This document shows positions 45,225-54,979 of a stretch of 64,000 bases of DNA, piece after piece. A program made the position numbers and the translations under genes. Each line of letters starts with the position of its first letter. Within the stretch, counting starts at the first letter, position 1. The stretch is from Pseudophaeomoniella oleicola (Eukaryota > Ascomycota > Eurotiomycetes > Phaeomoniellales > Phaeomoniellaceae). Below the pieces are notes generated by a model, which was not told where the DNA came from, did not search any database, and was given only the letters and a program-made list of their open reading frames with translations. Where the stretch lies: positions 1-64,000 of the forward strand of contig QWDQ01000030.1 of the NCBI GenBank assembly GCA_003868215.1. The letters run 5' to 3'.

Positions 45225-46724
45225 TCACTTGGCGAGTTGTGAGGATTTGGTTTTGATCTCCTCCCTCATTTCTGCTTTGATGCGGCTGATGGTCCCTGAA
45301 CCACCGTACGCCATAGCGGTGTAGATCATTGCAGCGCTCGCCCCGGCGTTCAAGGCTTCAAGAGCTTCTTTGCCGTTTGTGATCCCACCCGATGCGAAGA
45401 TGACCTTTGGGGTTTCGTTGGTTGGGGACAATATCGATGTGGCAGGAGCGGGCGGTCGTGCATCCAGTAAAGCCCTGTACCTCTTTATCAAGCTGACTGT
45501 GTTCCCGAAGAGTTGAGGTCCAGAGTACCCGCCTTGTTCCGACATTAGCTGCTTTTCCACCGGACCCAAATCGTAGCCAGCTGGTAATGGAGCAGGTCGC
45601 TTTTTCGTAGTGTTCCCAACTATAACACCGTCAACACCACTTTCCCAAACAGCCTGACAAATGCCAGCTATCTCTTCATCAGAGTCTTCATCGGGTGACA
45701 CCTTGACCATAACCGCAGGTTTCGTCTTCCTATCTACCCTTTTTGCGGCGCTGACTACGCCTGTTAAGATCTCAGTAAGCGGTCCAGTGGCTTGTAGAGA
45801 TCGTAGACCAGGGGTGTTCGGTGAACTGACGTTGACGACGAGGACATCAGCATACTTGGCGAGTCGATCCACGCAATACACGTAGTCGGCTTTAACAGCT
45901 TCAATATCGGTTTCGGGTGTGGTCTTGTTCTTCGCGATCTGAACAGCTAGCAGGCGGCCCGGCATTAGGCTGCCAGGGGGTACGTTGGCGTCACCGTTGA
46001 GCACGCGCTCCTCGGCCTCTTGATCATAGCCATATCCAATAGACCTAGCGTACTCTCTCAATCTGTGACGTAGTACTGTGGCCACATGGTCGGCACCTTT
46101 GGAGTTCAATCCGTAACGGTTGATGATAGCATACTGGGACGGTATCCTGAAACAACGAGGCTTTGGGTTTCCTTCCTGGGATCGTGGCGTTACCCCTCCT
46201 ACCTCAACGATCGCAGGTCCGAGTGCATAAAGTGGATCTGGTATATCTGCGTCCTTGTCGAGGCCACCGGATATCGCCATTGGGTTGGCTAGAGTGTAGC
46301 CGAATACAGAGCTGGATAGAAGTCCATCTCGATCAGGGTCATTCCGCTCCCGAGGATGGACACCGAATTGATAAGTAGCCTTCAATACGATATTGCCAAA
46401 AGTGTGGGCATCCTCACCATCCCTGAAGACGAAGCGAATGATTGGCATCGTTACATATCTGTGAAGTGATGCCCTGGTATCTGTCACATAGTAATAACCT
46501 AACACCGCGGTCAAGACTATAGATGTTCCGAAGAAGATCTCCCTCAATCGAGAGCCAGCTGACGATTGCTCTGTTGAAGTCGTCGACGCGTAGCGACGTA
46601 TTGCAGGGGTCTTTCTCACTATAGATCTCTGCAATGATCCACAACACAGATGACCGTACTTGCAAGCCTGTGGTAGGGTCGAGCCTATTCGGACCGAGGT
46701 CCGGCTCAAAGGTGACGAGATCAT
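45225..46724 (-). CDS. URA9: Dihydroorotate dehydrogenase, class 2, mitochondrial
   Basis: Single exon, 499 residues, starting at ATG 46724. The enzyme oxidises dihydroorotate to orotate, the fourth step of pyrimidine synthesis, on the outer face of the inner mitochondrial membrane, passing electrons to ubiquinone. An Arg/Ser-rich mitochondrial presequence (about 1-50) is followed by a membrane anchor (about 62-80: REIFFGTSIVLTAVLGYYYV), which places it in the quinone-linked class 2 group, not the cytosolic yeast Ura1 type. The FMN-barrel motifs are complete: NPMAISGGLDKDADIP, VEVGGVTPRSQEGNPKPRCF, NRYGLNSKG, VNVSSPNTPGLR (catalytic Ser near residue 300), VMVKVSPD, GGYSGPQLF, and the phosphate-binding IFASGGITNGKEALE. 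Length is usual for filamentous fungi. Confidence 0.96.
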   Translation of the reverse strand: MISSPLSRTSVRIGSTLPQACKYGHLCCGSLQRSIVRKTPAIRRYASTTSTEQSSAGSRLREIFFGTSIVLTAVLGYYYVTDTRASLHRYVTMPIIRFVFRDGEDAHTFGNIVLKATYQFGVHPRERNDPDRDGLLSSSVFGYTLANPMAISGGLDKDADIPDPLYALGPAIVEVGGVTPRSQEGNPKPRCFRIPSQYAIINRYGLNSKGADHVATVLRHRLREYARSIGYGYDQEAEERVLNGDANVPPGSLMPGRLLAVQIAKNKTTPETDIEAVKADYVYCVDRLAKYADVLVVNVSSPNTPGLRSLQATGPLTEILTGVVSAAKRVDRKTKPAVMVKVSPDEDSDEEIAGICQAVWESGVDGVIVGNTTKKRPAPLPAGYDLGPVEKQLMSEQGGYSGPQLFGNTVSLIKRYRALLDARPPAPATSILSPTNETPKVIFASGGITNGKEALEALNAGASAAMIYTAMAYGGSGTISRIKAEMREEIKTKSSQLAK

Positions 46725-47800
46725 GATAAAAGGGTGAATTGGGCTATATGCGGGTCCAGTTGGAAGCTGCTCTTGATCCCTTCCAGGTCAGTATACGGCG
46801 TCCCCTCTTCGACGTCGGTGTCTGCTCGATGACGGGTCACCTGACAGCTAAGGGTCAGCAGGTGCCGGTAGGGCTCTCAGCTGCAAGGAAAGAGCACAGA
46901 ATAAATTCATCGCGCACGCGTAGGCCTACGAGTTCGTGGACTTGATGTAATTATTCATTTCTCAATTGCGAACAGGAGCCATTGGTTCCTCGACAGGTGA
47001 ATTGAGACTTACTCGAAGCCGGATAGATCACCACCAATGACCACCCGATACACCTACTCCCTTTATCGATACTGCCGAGTCAACGTTGCTCTGATGATGC
47101 CCGAATGTCTCCCTGTCACCGTGTAAAATGAGTCATTTTCAGTTATGGTGAGGTTCAATCACGCAAGGAAAATTGAAGAAAGAATTAAATGCTTTGTCTT
47201 GTCACGCTCCCCACATTGCTCATCTCAGCTCCACTTGCGGTGATCAGGTACAGTACAGCAGTACACATTACCATACACAGTACAACATAATGTAGGTACC
47301 TAAGGTAGGTAATGTCTATCATGCTGCATTACAAGACAGACGCTGAGATCAGCAAGATTCATAGACTATGTTCTCAAGCTACTGTACGTATGAAGCCAGT
47401 ATGTGCAAACTCATCATAGGCCTTATTCCCAATTCTGCCAACAACGGCAGGTCTGAATAAACCATCCCTACGGACGTCCTGACCGTGTCGGCAATATCGA
47501 ATGTTTCAGTCCACGTAGCACTCCTGTTTCCACATCTGACTTCTCGACGCTTTCTGTTAGGTTCCAAAATAAAAAGACGTTTCCTCATAACTCCGCTGAG
47601 CTGTGCTCAATAATCCTTCCTTTTAGCACAATCCTAACGCCAATACGTGACCGCTCTGGTATACGAGCTGTTATGAATGAAACCAAACTGCCGCCACAAA
47701 CGTTCCAAACCAGAAAATGCCGAGCCTTGTGTTCCCCCTAAATGATCGTACTTTGACTTACATGGCTCGCTCGAAGCCGTTCGATCAAAAACCCTGGTCC
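46725..47800. other. Gene-free 1.1 kb
   Basis: Promoter of the dihydroorotate dehydrogenase gene on the left and 3' flank of the 191-aa gene on the right. TAGGTACCTAAGGTAGGTAA-type motifs occur at about 47291-47312. No gene seen. Confidence 0.55.
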
Positions 47801-48376
47801 TCATAGACTCAATCGGTCAAGGCTAGGCACTCTACGACCAGAGGCTCCAATGCCGCCTGTGGTGACCAGTCCCAGTCGGTAGAACTTCTCGTCACCGCTT
47901 GCTGTCCGTCCTCCGATATACCACTTTTCCGGTCCAAGTATATCTTTGAATCCACCAGACGACGAAGAACTATCTGAGCCACGGCGCTGTCGGCCCCGCG
48001 ATAGCGGAGTTGCGGTACCCGGTGGAGAGATCGACATGTTTACATAGTGAGTTCCAGTGTTGGTTGATGATCGTGACAGGGAGGCGGCATTCATACTTGG
48101 GGAAGCTGCATCAGCACCTGAGGATGTGATAGGTTGGTTTGATGACTGTTGGAATGCTGTCGCTTTAGTTGTGATGGTTCGAGCATTAGATGCGCTGGTT
48201 GATTGAGAGGAGGGAGCAGTGGCTGTGGAGGTGGTGAGATGGGTGCTTGAGGTCATGACGGGTCCAGGAGAGGAAGGTCCTGGTGATGGTGGGTTGGACT
48301 TTGTATTGAATGACGGGTTGGACTGTGCTCGAAAAGCTGCCAGAAAGTTGGCGAAGAAAGGTCTTTGCGTCGGCAT
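47801..48376 (-). CDS. Ser/Thr-rich fungal protein, unknown function
   Basis: Single exon, 191 residues, starting at ATG 48376 (MPTQRPFFANFLAAFRAQSN). Residues about 25-125 are Ser/Thr/Pro-rich and disordered. The C-terminal about 65 residues look conserved, with a compact motif (FKDILGPEKWYIGG, DEKFYRLGLV, then RRVPSLDRLSL). Several basic-Ser patches (RGRQRRGSDSSSSSGGF) may be phosphorylation sites. I know this kind of short KWYIGGR-containing protein only as an uncharacterised ascomycete family. No membrane segment or signal peptide. Confidence 0.7.
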   Translation of the reverse strand: MPTQRPFFANFLAAFRAQSNPSFNTKSNPPSPGPSSPGPVMTSSTHLTTSTATAPSSQSTSASNARTITTKATAFQQSSNQPITSSGADAASPSMNAASLSRSSTNTGTHYVNMSISPPGTATPLSRGRQRRGSDSSSSSGGFKDILGPEKWYIGGRTASGDEKFYRLGLVTTGGIGASGRRVPSLDRLSL

Positions 48377-49563
48377 AGCGAAGAATGCGAGCGAGAAAAA
48401 GGCGCAGATGATAGAATGGGTAGGGCACGCAGGAACTGGTCGATCCTGCTCAAGCGCAACACTGTAAATTCACCAAGAAGATAAGACTGGTGACGCTCCC
48501 TCAGAGATGTATGATATTGAGCCGCTCTCTTAACTCATCGCCACAGAAATCGGCGGGTCTTCCGGCACTCTTGGTCCAGTCGGTATGCGACACGGTACAA
48601 TGGAATTTCGTCGCTTCTGCGGAACAACTTCAGGACTTAGGAGACGTCGAACAGCGGGGTTGAGAGGGCATTGAGAGGAGCGTCAATTTCCTGCGAGGTG
48701 ATTCAGGACTGGTAAGCGGTGGATTTTGTGTGTTGCAACAGTGGAAGTGACCGGATCGGGCAAATATGGGGTCGTTCAAAGTTCGGACAACGAGAAAATG
48801 GTTGCCTCGTAGGATGTATCTCGGTCTAGAATGGTAATTGAAATACGAAGACGGAGCGAAAAGACGACACTACACTATTAATCCTTTCTGAGCCGTTGGG
48901 GTAGCAGGAGATTGTATGCGATCACGTTTCTTATTCCTGATGCAGCATTTTCCACACATTGAACGGGCTCGACGGGTTGTTGTAACCATGATGGCATATG
49001 CACCCTAATGAGTTGCGTCGTATTGGACGGAGATGAATGATGGGGGGAACCCAAAGGGAACCAAGGGAACCAAGGGAACAGCGCGTTAACTTAGTCAACC
49101 GCAGACACGGGAGAATTCGGGGGGGAGGGGAGGGGAGGGGATAAGTTTACCGACGGGGTCGCTGGGCCTTTCGGGGGGGTGGGGGATAAGAAGTGATGGC
49201 CGCAGACGTTTTACTCATCACGGCGAAGAGATCGAGATGGCCGGGGGTTCCGTTGTGCCGGCTTAGTAACCGACTCTGCCTTTAACCCATCACTTACGGA
49301 GTACCTTCCCTGAGATACCCAATTGCTGAATTTCCATTACTACTTACTACACGCACGTACGCATCATTATATCCCTCATCACTATCAACATACATTCACT
49401 ATTACCATCGATGCAAGTTATATCCTTGTACCAGCGAGCCAGTATAATTATGCAGTAGCTTACAACTATGCAAATGCGGCCTACGTGCCTTAGATCCAGG
49501 TAATGTGACCTCAATGTCGATGACATCCACCTTGCCAAGTCCACCGTCGCTCTCTTAGCACCA
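48377..49563. other. Gene-free 1.2 kb with G-rich runs
   Basis: Promoter side of the 191-aa gene. It contains AAGGGAACC direct repeats at 49050-49080 and GGGGAGGGG runs at about 49122-49140 and 49172-49186. No gene seen. Confidence 0.6.
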
Positions 49564-49908
49564 CTAGCTCATCAACCCATTCTGTATGACCTTGTCGCGG
49601 AGCAATTTGGTCCTCAGGTCGTCCGAGTTGCCAAGCTTCTCCTTCACGGTATCGAACATTGAACCCCTTTTAGTATATTGCCGTTTATGGGCTCGCTGGT
49701 AAGTATAATTGGGGTATACAAGAAGACGTTGGGTACAGTACGCAATGGACGATTGAGCGTCTCGGGATAGGTGTCGTGACCATTGCCATCGAATGTTCCA
49801 GGACTCTTGGTGCGATTTAGTCTGAGAATTGGACAGGTTGATGTGGCAGGCTGTTACCAATGGGTAAGATCCAATGACACCATTTGCTTCAAGCTTCTCG
49901 ACTGACAT
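49564..49908 (-). CDS. Possible small two-exon protein, unknown
   Basis: A frame open throughout 49564-49962 on the minus strand can be read as two exons, 49908-49858 and 49695-49564, with a 162-nt intron (GTAACA...TTACCAG); 60 residues. The ends look protein-like: MSVEKLEANGVIGSYPL, then RAHKRQYTKRGSMFDTV and KEKLGNSDDLRTKLLRDKVI. The first and last parts look more coding than the middle, which supports removing an intron. I know no function. Its 5' end overlaps the possible 5' end of the F-box gene on the other strand, so one of the two starts may be wrong. Confidence 0.35.
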   Translation of the reverse strand: MSVEKLEANGVIGSYPLVTACHINLSNSQTKSHQESWNIRWQWSRHLSRDAQSSIAYCTQRLLVYPNYTYQRAHKRQYTKRGSMFDTVKEKLGNSDDLRTKLLRDKVIQNGLMS

Positions 49909-49967
49909 TCGGGTTGTCAGGGTATTCAGAGGCAGGAAAATATGTTCATTTGTAAAGAGCACCCGAT

Positions 49968-51809
49968 ATGCTGACTTGGCAACCCAGATCGAATGTCAGC
50001 TTTGCGGCGTCAGTTTCAGAATTCGTCGCTTCCGCCGTGCCGATGAGCCAAGGGATGCCGGTTGGTGGACTGGCGGCGGCAAAGCCGCTCATTTCCAATT
50101 CGTCTGGTGTATGTGTGGTCAGGAAGATTATCGTGGACCCTGTGAGCCTGAAACAGGTTGCTCCTACACAGGGAGAAAGGTGAACCGTTCATCATTTAGA
50201 CGACATTTTGACGACATTTTGACTGTTCATGGGACAGAAACGGGGAAGGAGACACTTCTATAGAGGTAGACGATGAAGTGGAGGATCCGCATTACCAATA
50301 CGAAAGCGAAGAGGACGAGGTCTATGAGTTTGAGTCTGATGACAGTATCCTTGACGATTTGGAAGGCTACATCGAACGAGACGACCATGATGAACGTGGC
50401 GTCAACGAGAATGTTGGCTCGGCTGCCTCGCGATCGACTCCATTCAGCATGTACTTCGAGACTGAGGTGGATGATGGTGCTGATGTATTCCTGCCGTTCT
50501 CTGATATCTTTTCAGACACGGATCTGCTGGACTATGAACATATCGCAGGGCCGGACTGTAAGGATAGAAGGGCCTATAATGGCTGGAATATCGAGGCCGA
50601 GGTGGCCAAGGCATGTCTTACCTCACAGTGCTTACTCCGCAAAGAGGACGATTGGTCTCTTCTTCCAGACGATGAAGACTTTGAACTAAAGAGCAAATAC
50701 TTCCTTAGCGGTCTCAGTGATGATATGCCCGAGCGAACACACAGTTATCCAAAGGTTACACCAGCTCGGCATGGTATCGAAAGGCCGCATGCTGATAATG
50801 TGGCATTTTTGGTAAGTACCGACGGCCTAGCAGTTGGCTCCTCCGGTCCCACTGAGCAGTTCGATGCTAACCGATGCGTTCGTCACCCAAGGGGGAAGGG
50901 GGTGAGGGAGCGATGCCATTTCATCCGACTTGTTTCGATGTATTCAAGCACTTGTCCCGTCTCCACTTCGATCGGATTGATGTAGACAGTCTCATGGCGT
51001 GGCGTCGCCTTGAGGGCAGCTTCGACAATATATATTGGAAGTTTCCTCGCGACCCTGCCGTAAGAAGAGGCGTCGACGACGGGTGGTGGGTCCATAACCT
51101 TGGTGACGAGTATCTTGTCGCCAATCCAGTCCATACCCCTCTGCTACAACGTATCATGCGGTCTGCGGTCAGCGAAGACTCCTCATTTGTCGTATCGCAT
51201 AGCCCCTTCGAACCTCTCAAGCGCTTTACCGTAGCGCAGTCGCCAATCGAATCAAAGGATCCTTTCCTGAATATACCACAAGAGTTGAGATCCACGATTA
51301 TCCAACACCTTGGCTCCCGTGATATAGCCTCCCTGCGTCAATCCTCTCGCGCGTTCCATCAGCTTCCAATCAGCTTGTGGTATAGGCTCGTCCGAGAAGA
51401 AATGCCGTTCTTGTGGGAGGTATGGTCCGATGAGATTCCATCATTCTGGGCGACAGTCTCCGCATCGCAGCTCGAGCGCGAACAGAAGGCAAGAGATGAA
51501 CTGGATGAAGAGCTTGGTATCTACCGTACCGTCATCAGAGAAGAGATGCCCGAACTGTACGACGACTGGCGGAAAGCCGAACCCTCATATGAGGAATTCG
51601 CAACAGCTCTGAAACAGCCGAGCCAGCAAGATTATCCGAGATTGCAACGAGACCGGATAAATTGGTATAAGCTGTATCGAGATGTGTCCGCGTATTGGAG
51701 GATGGGAAATTTGAAAGGCTTGCAAAACCGACAAAGGATATGGAGAGACGTAGAAGAGATCATCAGGCGGATCAAAATGTATCAACAAGAGGGGAAGATA
51801 GAGACTTGA
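49968..51809 (+). CDS. F-box protein, fungal type with N-terminal Cys motif
   Basis: The last intron is clear (50812-50891, 80 nt, donor GTAAGT); the final exon is 50892-51809. The middle exon up to 50811 reads EHIAGPDCKDRRAYNGWNI, a signature I associate with a group of fungal F-box proteins. Further 5', CQLCGVSFRIRRFRRADEP (about 50000-50055) is the usual N-terminal Cys motif of this group, but it lies in a different frame from the end of that exon. At least one more short intron near 50060-50270 is therefore needed (GTGAAC at 50181 is one candidate donor), and the exact 5' structure and start are unresolved. The F-box proper is near 51265-51420 (IPQELRSTIIQHLGSRDIAS, LRQSSRAFHQLP). F-box proteins pick substrates for SCF ubiquitin ligases. 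The substrate-binding part is unrecognised. Confidence 0.7.
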
Positions 51810-53627
51810 TACAAAGAAAGGACGAGAGCATAGACCACAAGCTTTGTCCAAACTGCTCACTCGCCTGTGTACAATAGCTTCACTGGGCCAGTCACCAACT
51901 TGAGTTCATATTGTCAAGGCAACCACGCGTGGTCACGGTAGCACTGCACTGTCAATACTTCTTTCCAACCAAGAGGGGCAAAAACAATATCAACCCCCCT
52001 ACGACGCGTCAAATATGGCCATAGCAGGGATCGAACCCTCAACCTTCCTCTCCCCCCTTTCCCAAAAAGTTATCTACACAAGCAAAAAAGTTCATCCCCT
52101 AGGCTACCCCGTCGCGCACCCTAGAGTACTAGGAAAACCCCTCCTTCTCCCTCCCCCTTATGGGGTCAGGATTAGGCGGGTTTTATTGTCTACGAGATCT
52201 TTCCAGGTGGTTGGAGTGAATGGTCCACAACCGACTAAGCCGTCACTTAGCCAGGATCTGCCCGTTGATGTGGATTCAGAGATACTTACACGCCGAGACC
52301 GCTGCTCTGACCACTAGGACACCAGGACCACTTCTGGAAGATATAATGAGATGGAACTTTACAGGTTATATTATGCAAAACTGCGGAAAAGTCCTATTAC
52401 ATGTGTGACCTTTTTTGTTTTCTTATTCTTACTTTCTCTATCTTCCTTCTCTTCCTCTATTGCATCCTCTACAACCCCTATACTCTACAAACCCTCCTTT
52501 ATCCTCCTCCCTTCTCCCTTCCTCTTCCCTCCATCTCCATACCTTACCTAGGCACCATATCCCCTCTTGTATATACAATCACGTCTTTCATATCTACCTC
52601 ATCCTTCCTTCCAACCCAACCTACCCCCCAAGATGTTATCATGCATTCCATTTCCCTCCCCCCTTTTCCCTCTCTCACCAATATCAACAAACAGGTCACG
52701 TATCTCTTCAAGAAGGAGAAGAAGAAGAAGCGGTTGTTATAGCAATATACGCAACATGACAAAGTCAAGTTCCGTGTATCTACTAAGGGAAAGCAATGCT
52801 ACAAGATCAGAGAAAGCTACTTACTAGCTAGTATGTACACCTCCATCACACCCTGGAAAACCACCAAGAAACTTCTCGAGCCACGCATCCACAAGACACG
52901 GATCCACCAGACAACAAACAAACATACATCATGATGGACGGCCAGCCCGGTTAAATAGGTCTGCTGAGATGGAAAGGAGGAAAAGAAGGGAAGGGGAAGG
53001 AAGATGAGATAGATGCATGGAAAGGGGGAGTGGTTGCGCGGGTGAGGGATGGAGATGGGAAGAGACATGTGTATGTAGGTACATATGTGATTGCTTCCGT
53101 TGTGTTGTGTGGAGGCGGGTTTATGCGTGGGCTTCATATCATCGTCGATAGAGCTAGCTGCAGAGGTGATATTAGAGACAGGCTCTGAAGAGAGTTGATC
53201 AGCTTGTGTCTGCCTTGAGGTTGGAAACAATCAAGTCCACATAATCACTTTAGCATTCACGAAAGAAATGGTGTGAGTAGTAGTCACTTAATTCAACTAC
53301 TTGACCTCTGATAATTTGCTTTGATCACTGCAGAAGTGTCCCCCTCCAGAGCATGTCTCCTGGCTTTTCGTTGAGACCACGTAACCACTAACGGCTATTA
53401 TTTGACTGCTCAAGCCTTTCAACTTCGAGTTCCATATCGAGTGTTGCTTTCCAACTCCCTCCTTCATAGTGATTCCCAGCCAATGTCGCTGCTTCGATAG
53501 CTATTAGTTGCAGCAAGTTTAGACTCAGACCGACCCATATTCACCCAATTTGAACTCCAGTGCTCGCCGAAAAAAAGAATGACGCTTTACAAACACAGAG
53601 ATGGCCTATGAGGCATAATGTGTTTCT
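51810..53627. other. Gene-free 1.8 kb with tRNA-like fragments
   Basis: Convergent region between the F-box gene and RVS161. It holds the tRNA-like pieces described separately, a pyrimidine-rich stretch at 52410-52560 and purine-rich stretches near 52710-52735 and 52970-53010. No protein gene that I can support; the open frames here are low-complexity. Confidence 0.55.
52010..52330 (-). repeat. tRNA-like fragments, possible SINE relic
   Basis: On the minus strand, CCTAGTGGTCAGAGCAGCGG (ending near 52300) looks like a tRNA A-box/D-arm. GAGGGTTCGATCCCTGC (about 52028-52044) looks like a T-arm with the B-box. They are about 270 bases apart, the T-stem is imperfect and no matching acceptor stem is present, so this is not a working tRNA. 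A decayed tRNA-derived SINE, or a tRNA pseudogene split by an insertion, would explain it. Confidence 0.35.
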
Positions 53628-54979
53628 CTAGACTGTACCAGCAATGCTCAAATCTCTGATCTCTTGCAAGACTTGTTCGACTCTGGCATCCAATTGACCT
53701 TCAGCATACTGGGTTCTGGTGTCTGCATCCAAGTATTGTTGAACTTGTGCCATCCTGGAATATGCCTCAGCACAGAAGCGAAGTTGGATCTTGACCAAAG
53801 CTTCGAAGCTGGGATCCAAGTATGGAACACGCAGATCGATCAATTGAGGGAGCTCTGTTTGGAGTTGATCGTTGAGTGTCTCATACGCTTGCTTCGCCAT
53901 TTCAGCTTCTTTTTCAGCGCGAGGCAACTTAGTGACGTCCTTGTCGGGCTTCTCAACGAGTTTCTTGACTTTGGCGCGCAAGGCATCATAGTCGAGAAGC
54001 TTGTTATTTCTTTTCTTGATGCATTCATTGATGTCGGGGAAGTAAGCACAGAAGCGAGTGATTGGTTCAAGGACGGTAGTTCTAAAGCGGAGGTTAGCAG
54101 GTCCTTGAAGTAACCTATTGCGTGATAATACCTGTACGGTCCATCAAGGGCCTTGATAGTCTCGGCATCGAGATCCTCTACTGCTTGTTTGTAGCTTCTG
54201 CTGACTCCATCACGTGTACCAGCATCCCCGTAGAATGCGTCGATTGTCTCTGCAATTCTCATTTGAGATGCAGTCATCGCTGCAGGTGTCAGCGACAAGT
54301 AACGTTAAATGTGCGCAAAAAAAACCCCTCACCTCTCAGAGAGTCAAGATATCCCTTAGCCTCCTTTTGTAGACGGTTTGCCGCTGCTTCCATAGTACGA
54401 AAGCGTCTGTAGTTACGGATCACATTGTCAGCTCGCTCTTTGCATAAGCCCTTGAGCACCAGGTTCTCGCAAACATCGCAGCTGCAGTCTGGACAGTGAT
54501 CAGGCTCCACAAAGTCATTCCCAGAGTCCGTTGACTCAGAGCATCCCAGATTGTCAGAAGTGGGATGTTCCAAGAGCTCGAACAGAGAAGAGCTATCAGA
54601 GAAAGTAGAACCTTGCTTGTCCGCGACCGCCGACGCGTGTAGGCTACCGGTTGTGACAGCCTCCATATTGCGACAGCTGAAAATTTTGGTGGAACGGTAG
54701 AAGCAGGTAGATTGAAAGGTGAAGAAATGGAGGTCGGAAGGCGTACCTTTCTTCAACTTCATATTCCCGATCGTTTGTCCTCTCAACATGACCTATCGCG
54801 GGTTCAGTGAGTCGGTCGCCGCGGAGACGGAGACGAAAGGCGACATCGACGTACCTGTCTTCATCATGACCTGGGTTGTGGCCCGGTTGACGTTCTTCTT
54901 GAAACCTGTGCAGCCCCGCGATCAGTAAGGCGGTCGCAATCGCATACATTTTCCTAGGGAACGTACCCGCCCACGACAT
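53628..54979 (-). CDS. RVS161: RVS161/hob3-type N-BAR membrane-bending protein
   Basis: Six exons: 54979-54967, 54905-54855, 54792-54747, 54406-54333, 54279-54132 and 54081-53628; 261 residues, matching yeast Rvs161 (265) and S. pombe hob3. All junctions keep frame. The protein begins MSWAGFKKNVNRATTQ, the N-terminal amphipathic helix, followed by MKTGHVERTNDREYEVEE, MEAAANRLQKEAKGYLDSLR, MTASQMRIAETIDAFYGDAG, CAYFPDINECIKKRN and VPYLDPSFEALVKIQLRFC. It lacks an SH3 domain, as Rvs161 does, and so differs from Rvs167. The family forms curved dimers with Rvs167 that drive vesicle scission in endocytosis; hob3 also acts in Cdc42 regulation and cytokinesis. Intron 3 (54407-54746) is 340 nt, far longer than the other introns (50-62 nt), and is open in the frame of exon 4. 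Confidence 0.96.
54407..54666 (-). other. Open frame within RVS161 intron 3, possible alternative first exon
   Basis: From ATG 54666 the frame is open for 86 codons and continues in frame into exon 4 of RVS161 without a splice. It would give a different N-terminus (MEAVTTGSLHAS...) with a short Cys cluster (HCPDCSCDVCENLVLKGLC) in place of the amphipathic helix. Whether it is transcribed is unknown. Confidence 0.35.

Noticed and set aside
52010-52050. Functional tRNA gene
   Set aside because: No acceptor stem pairing, an imperfect T-stem and about 270 bases between the A- and B-box-like parts.
52401-52768. Pyrimidine-rich open frames in all three plus frames
   Set aside because: Low-complexity Ser/Pro/Leu translations typical of CT-rich non-coding DNA.
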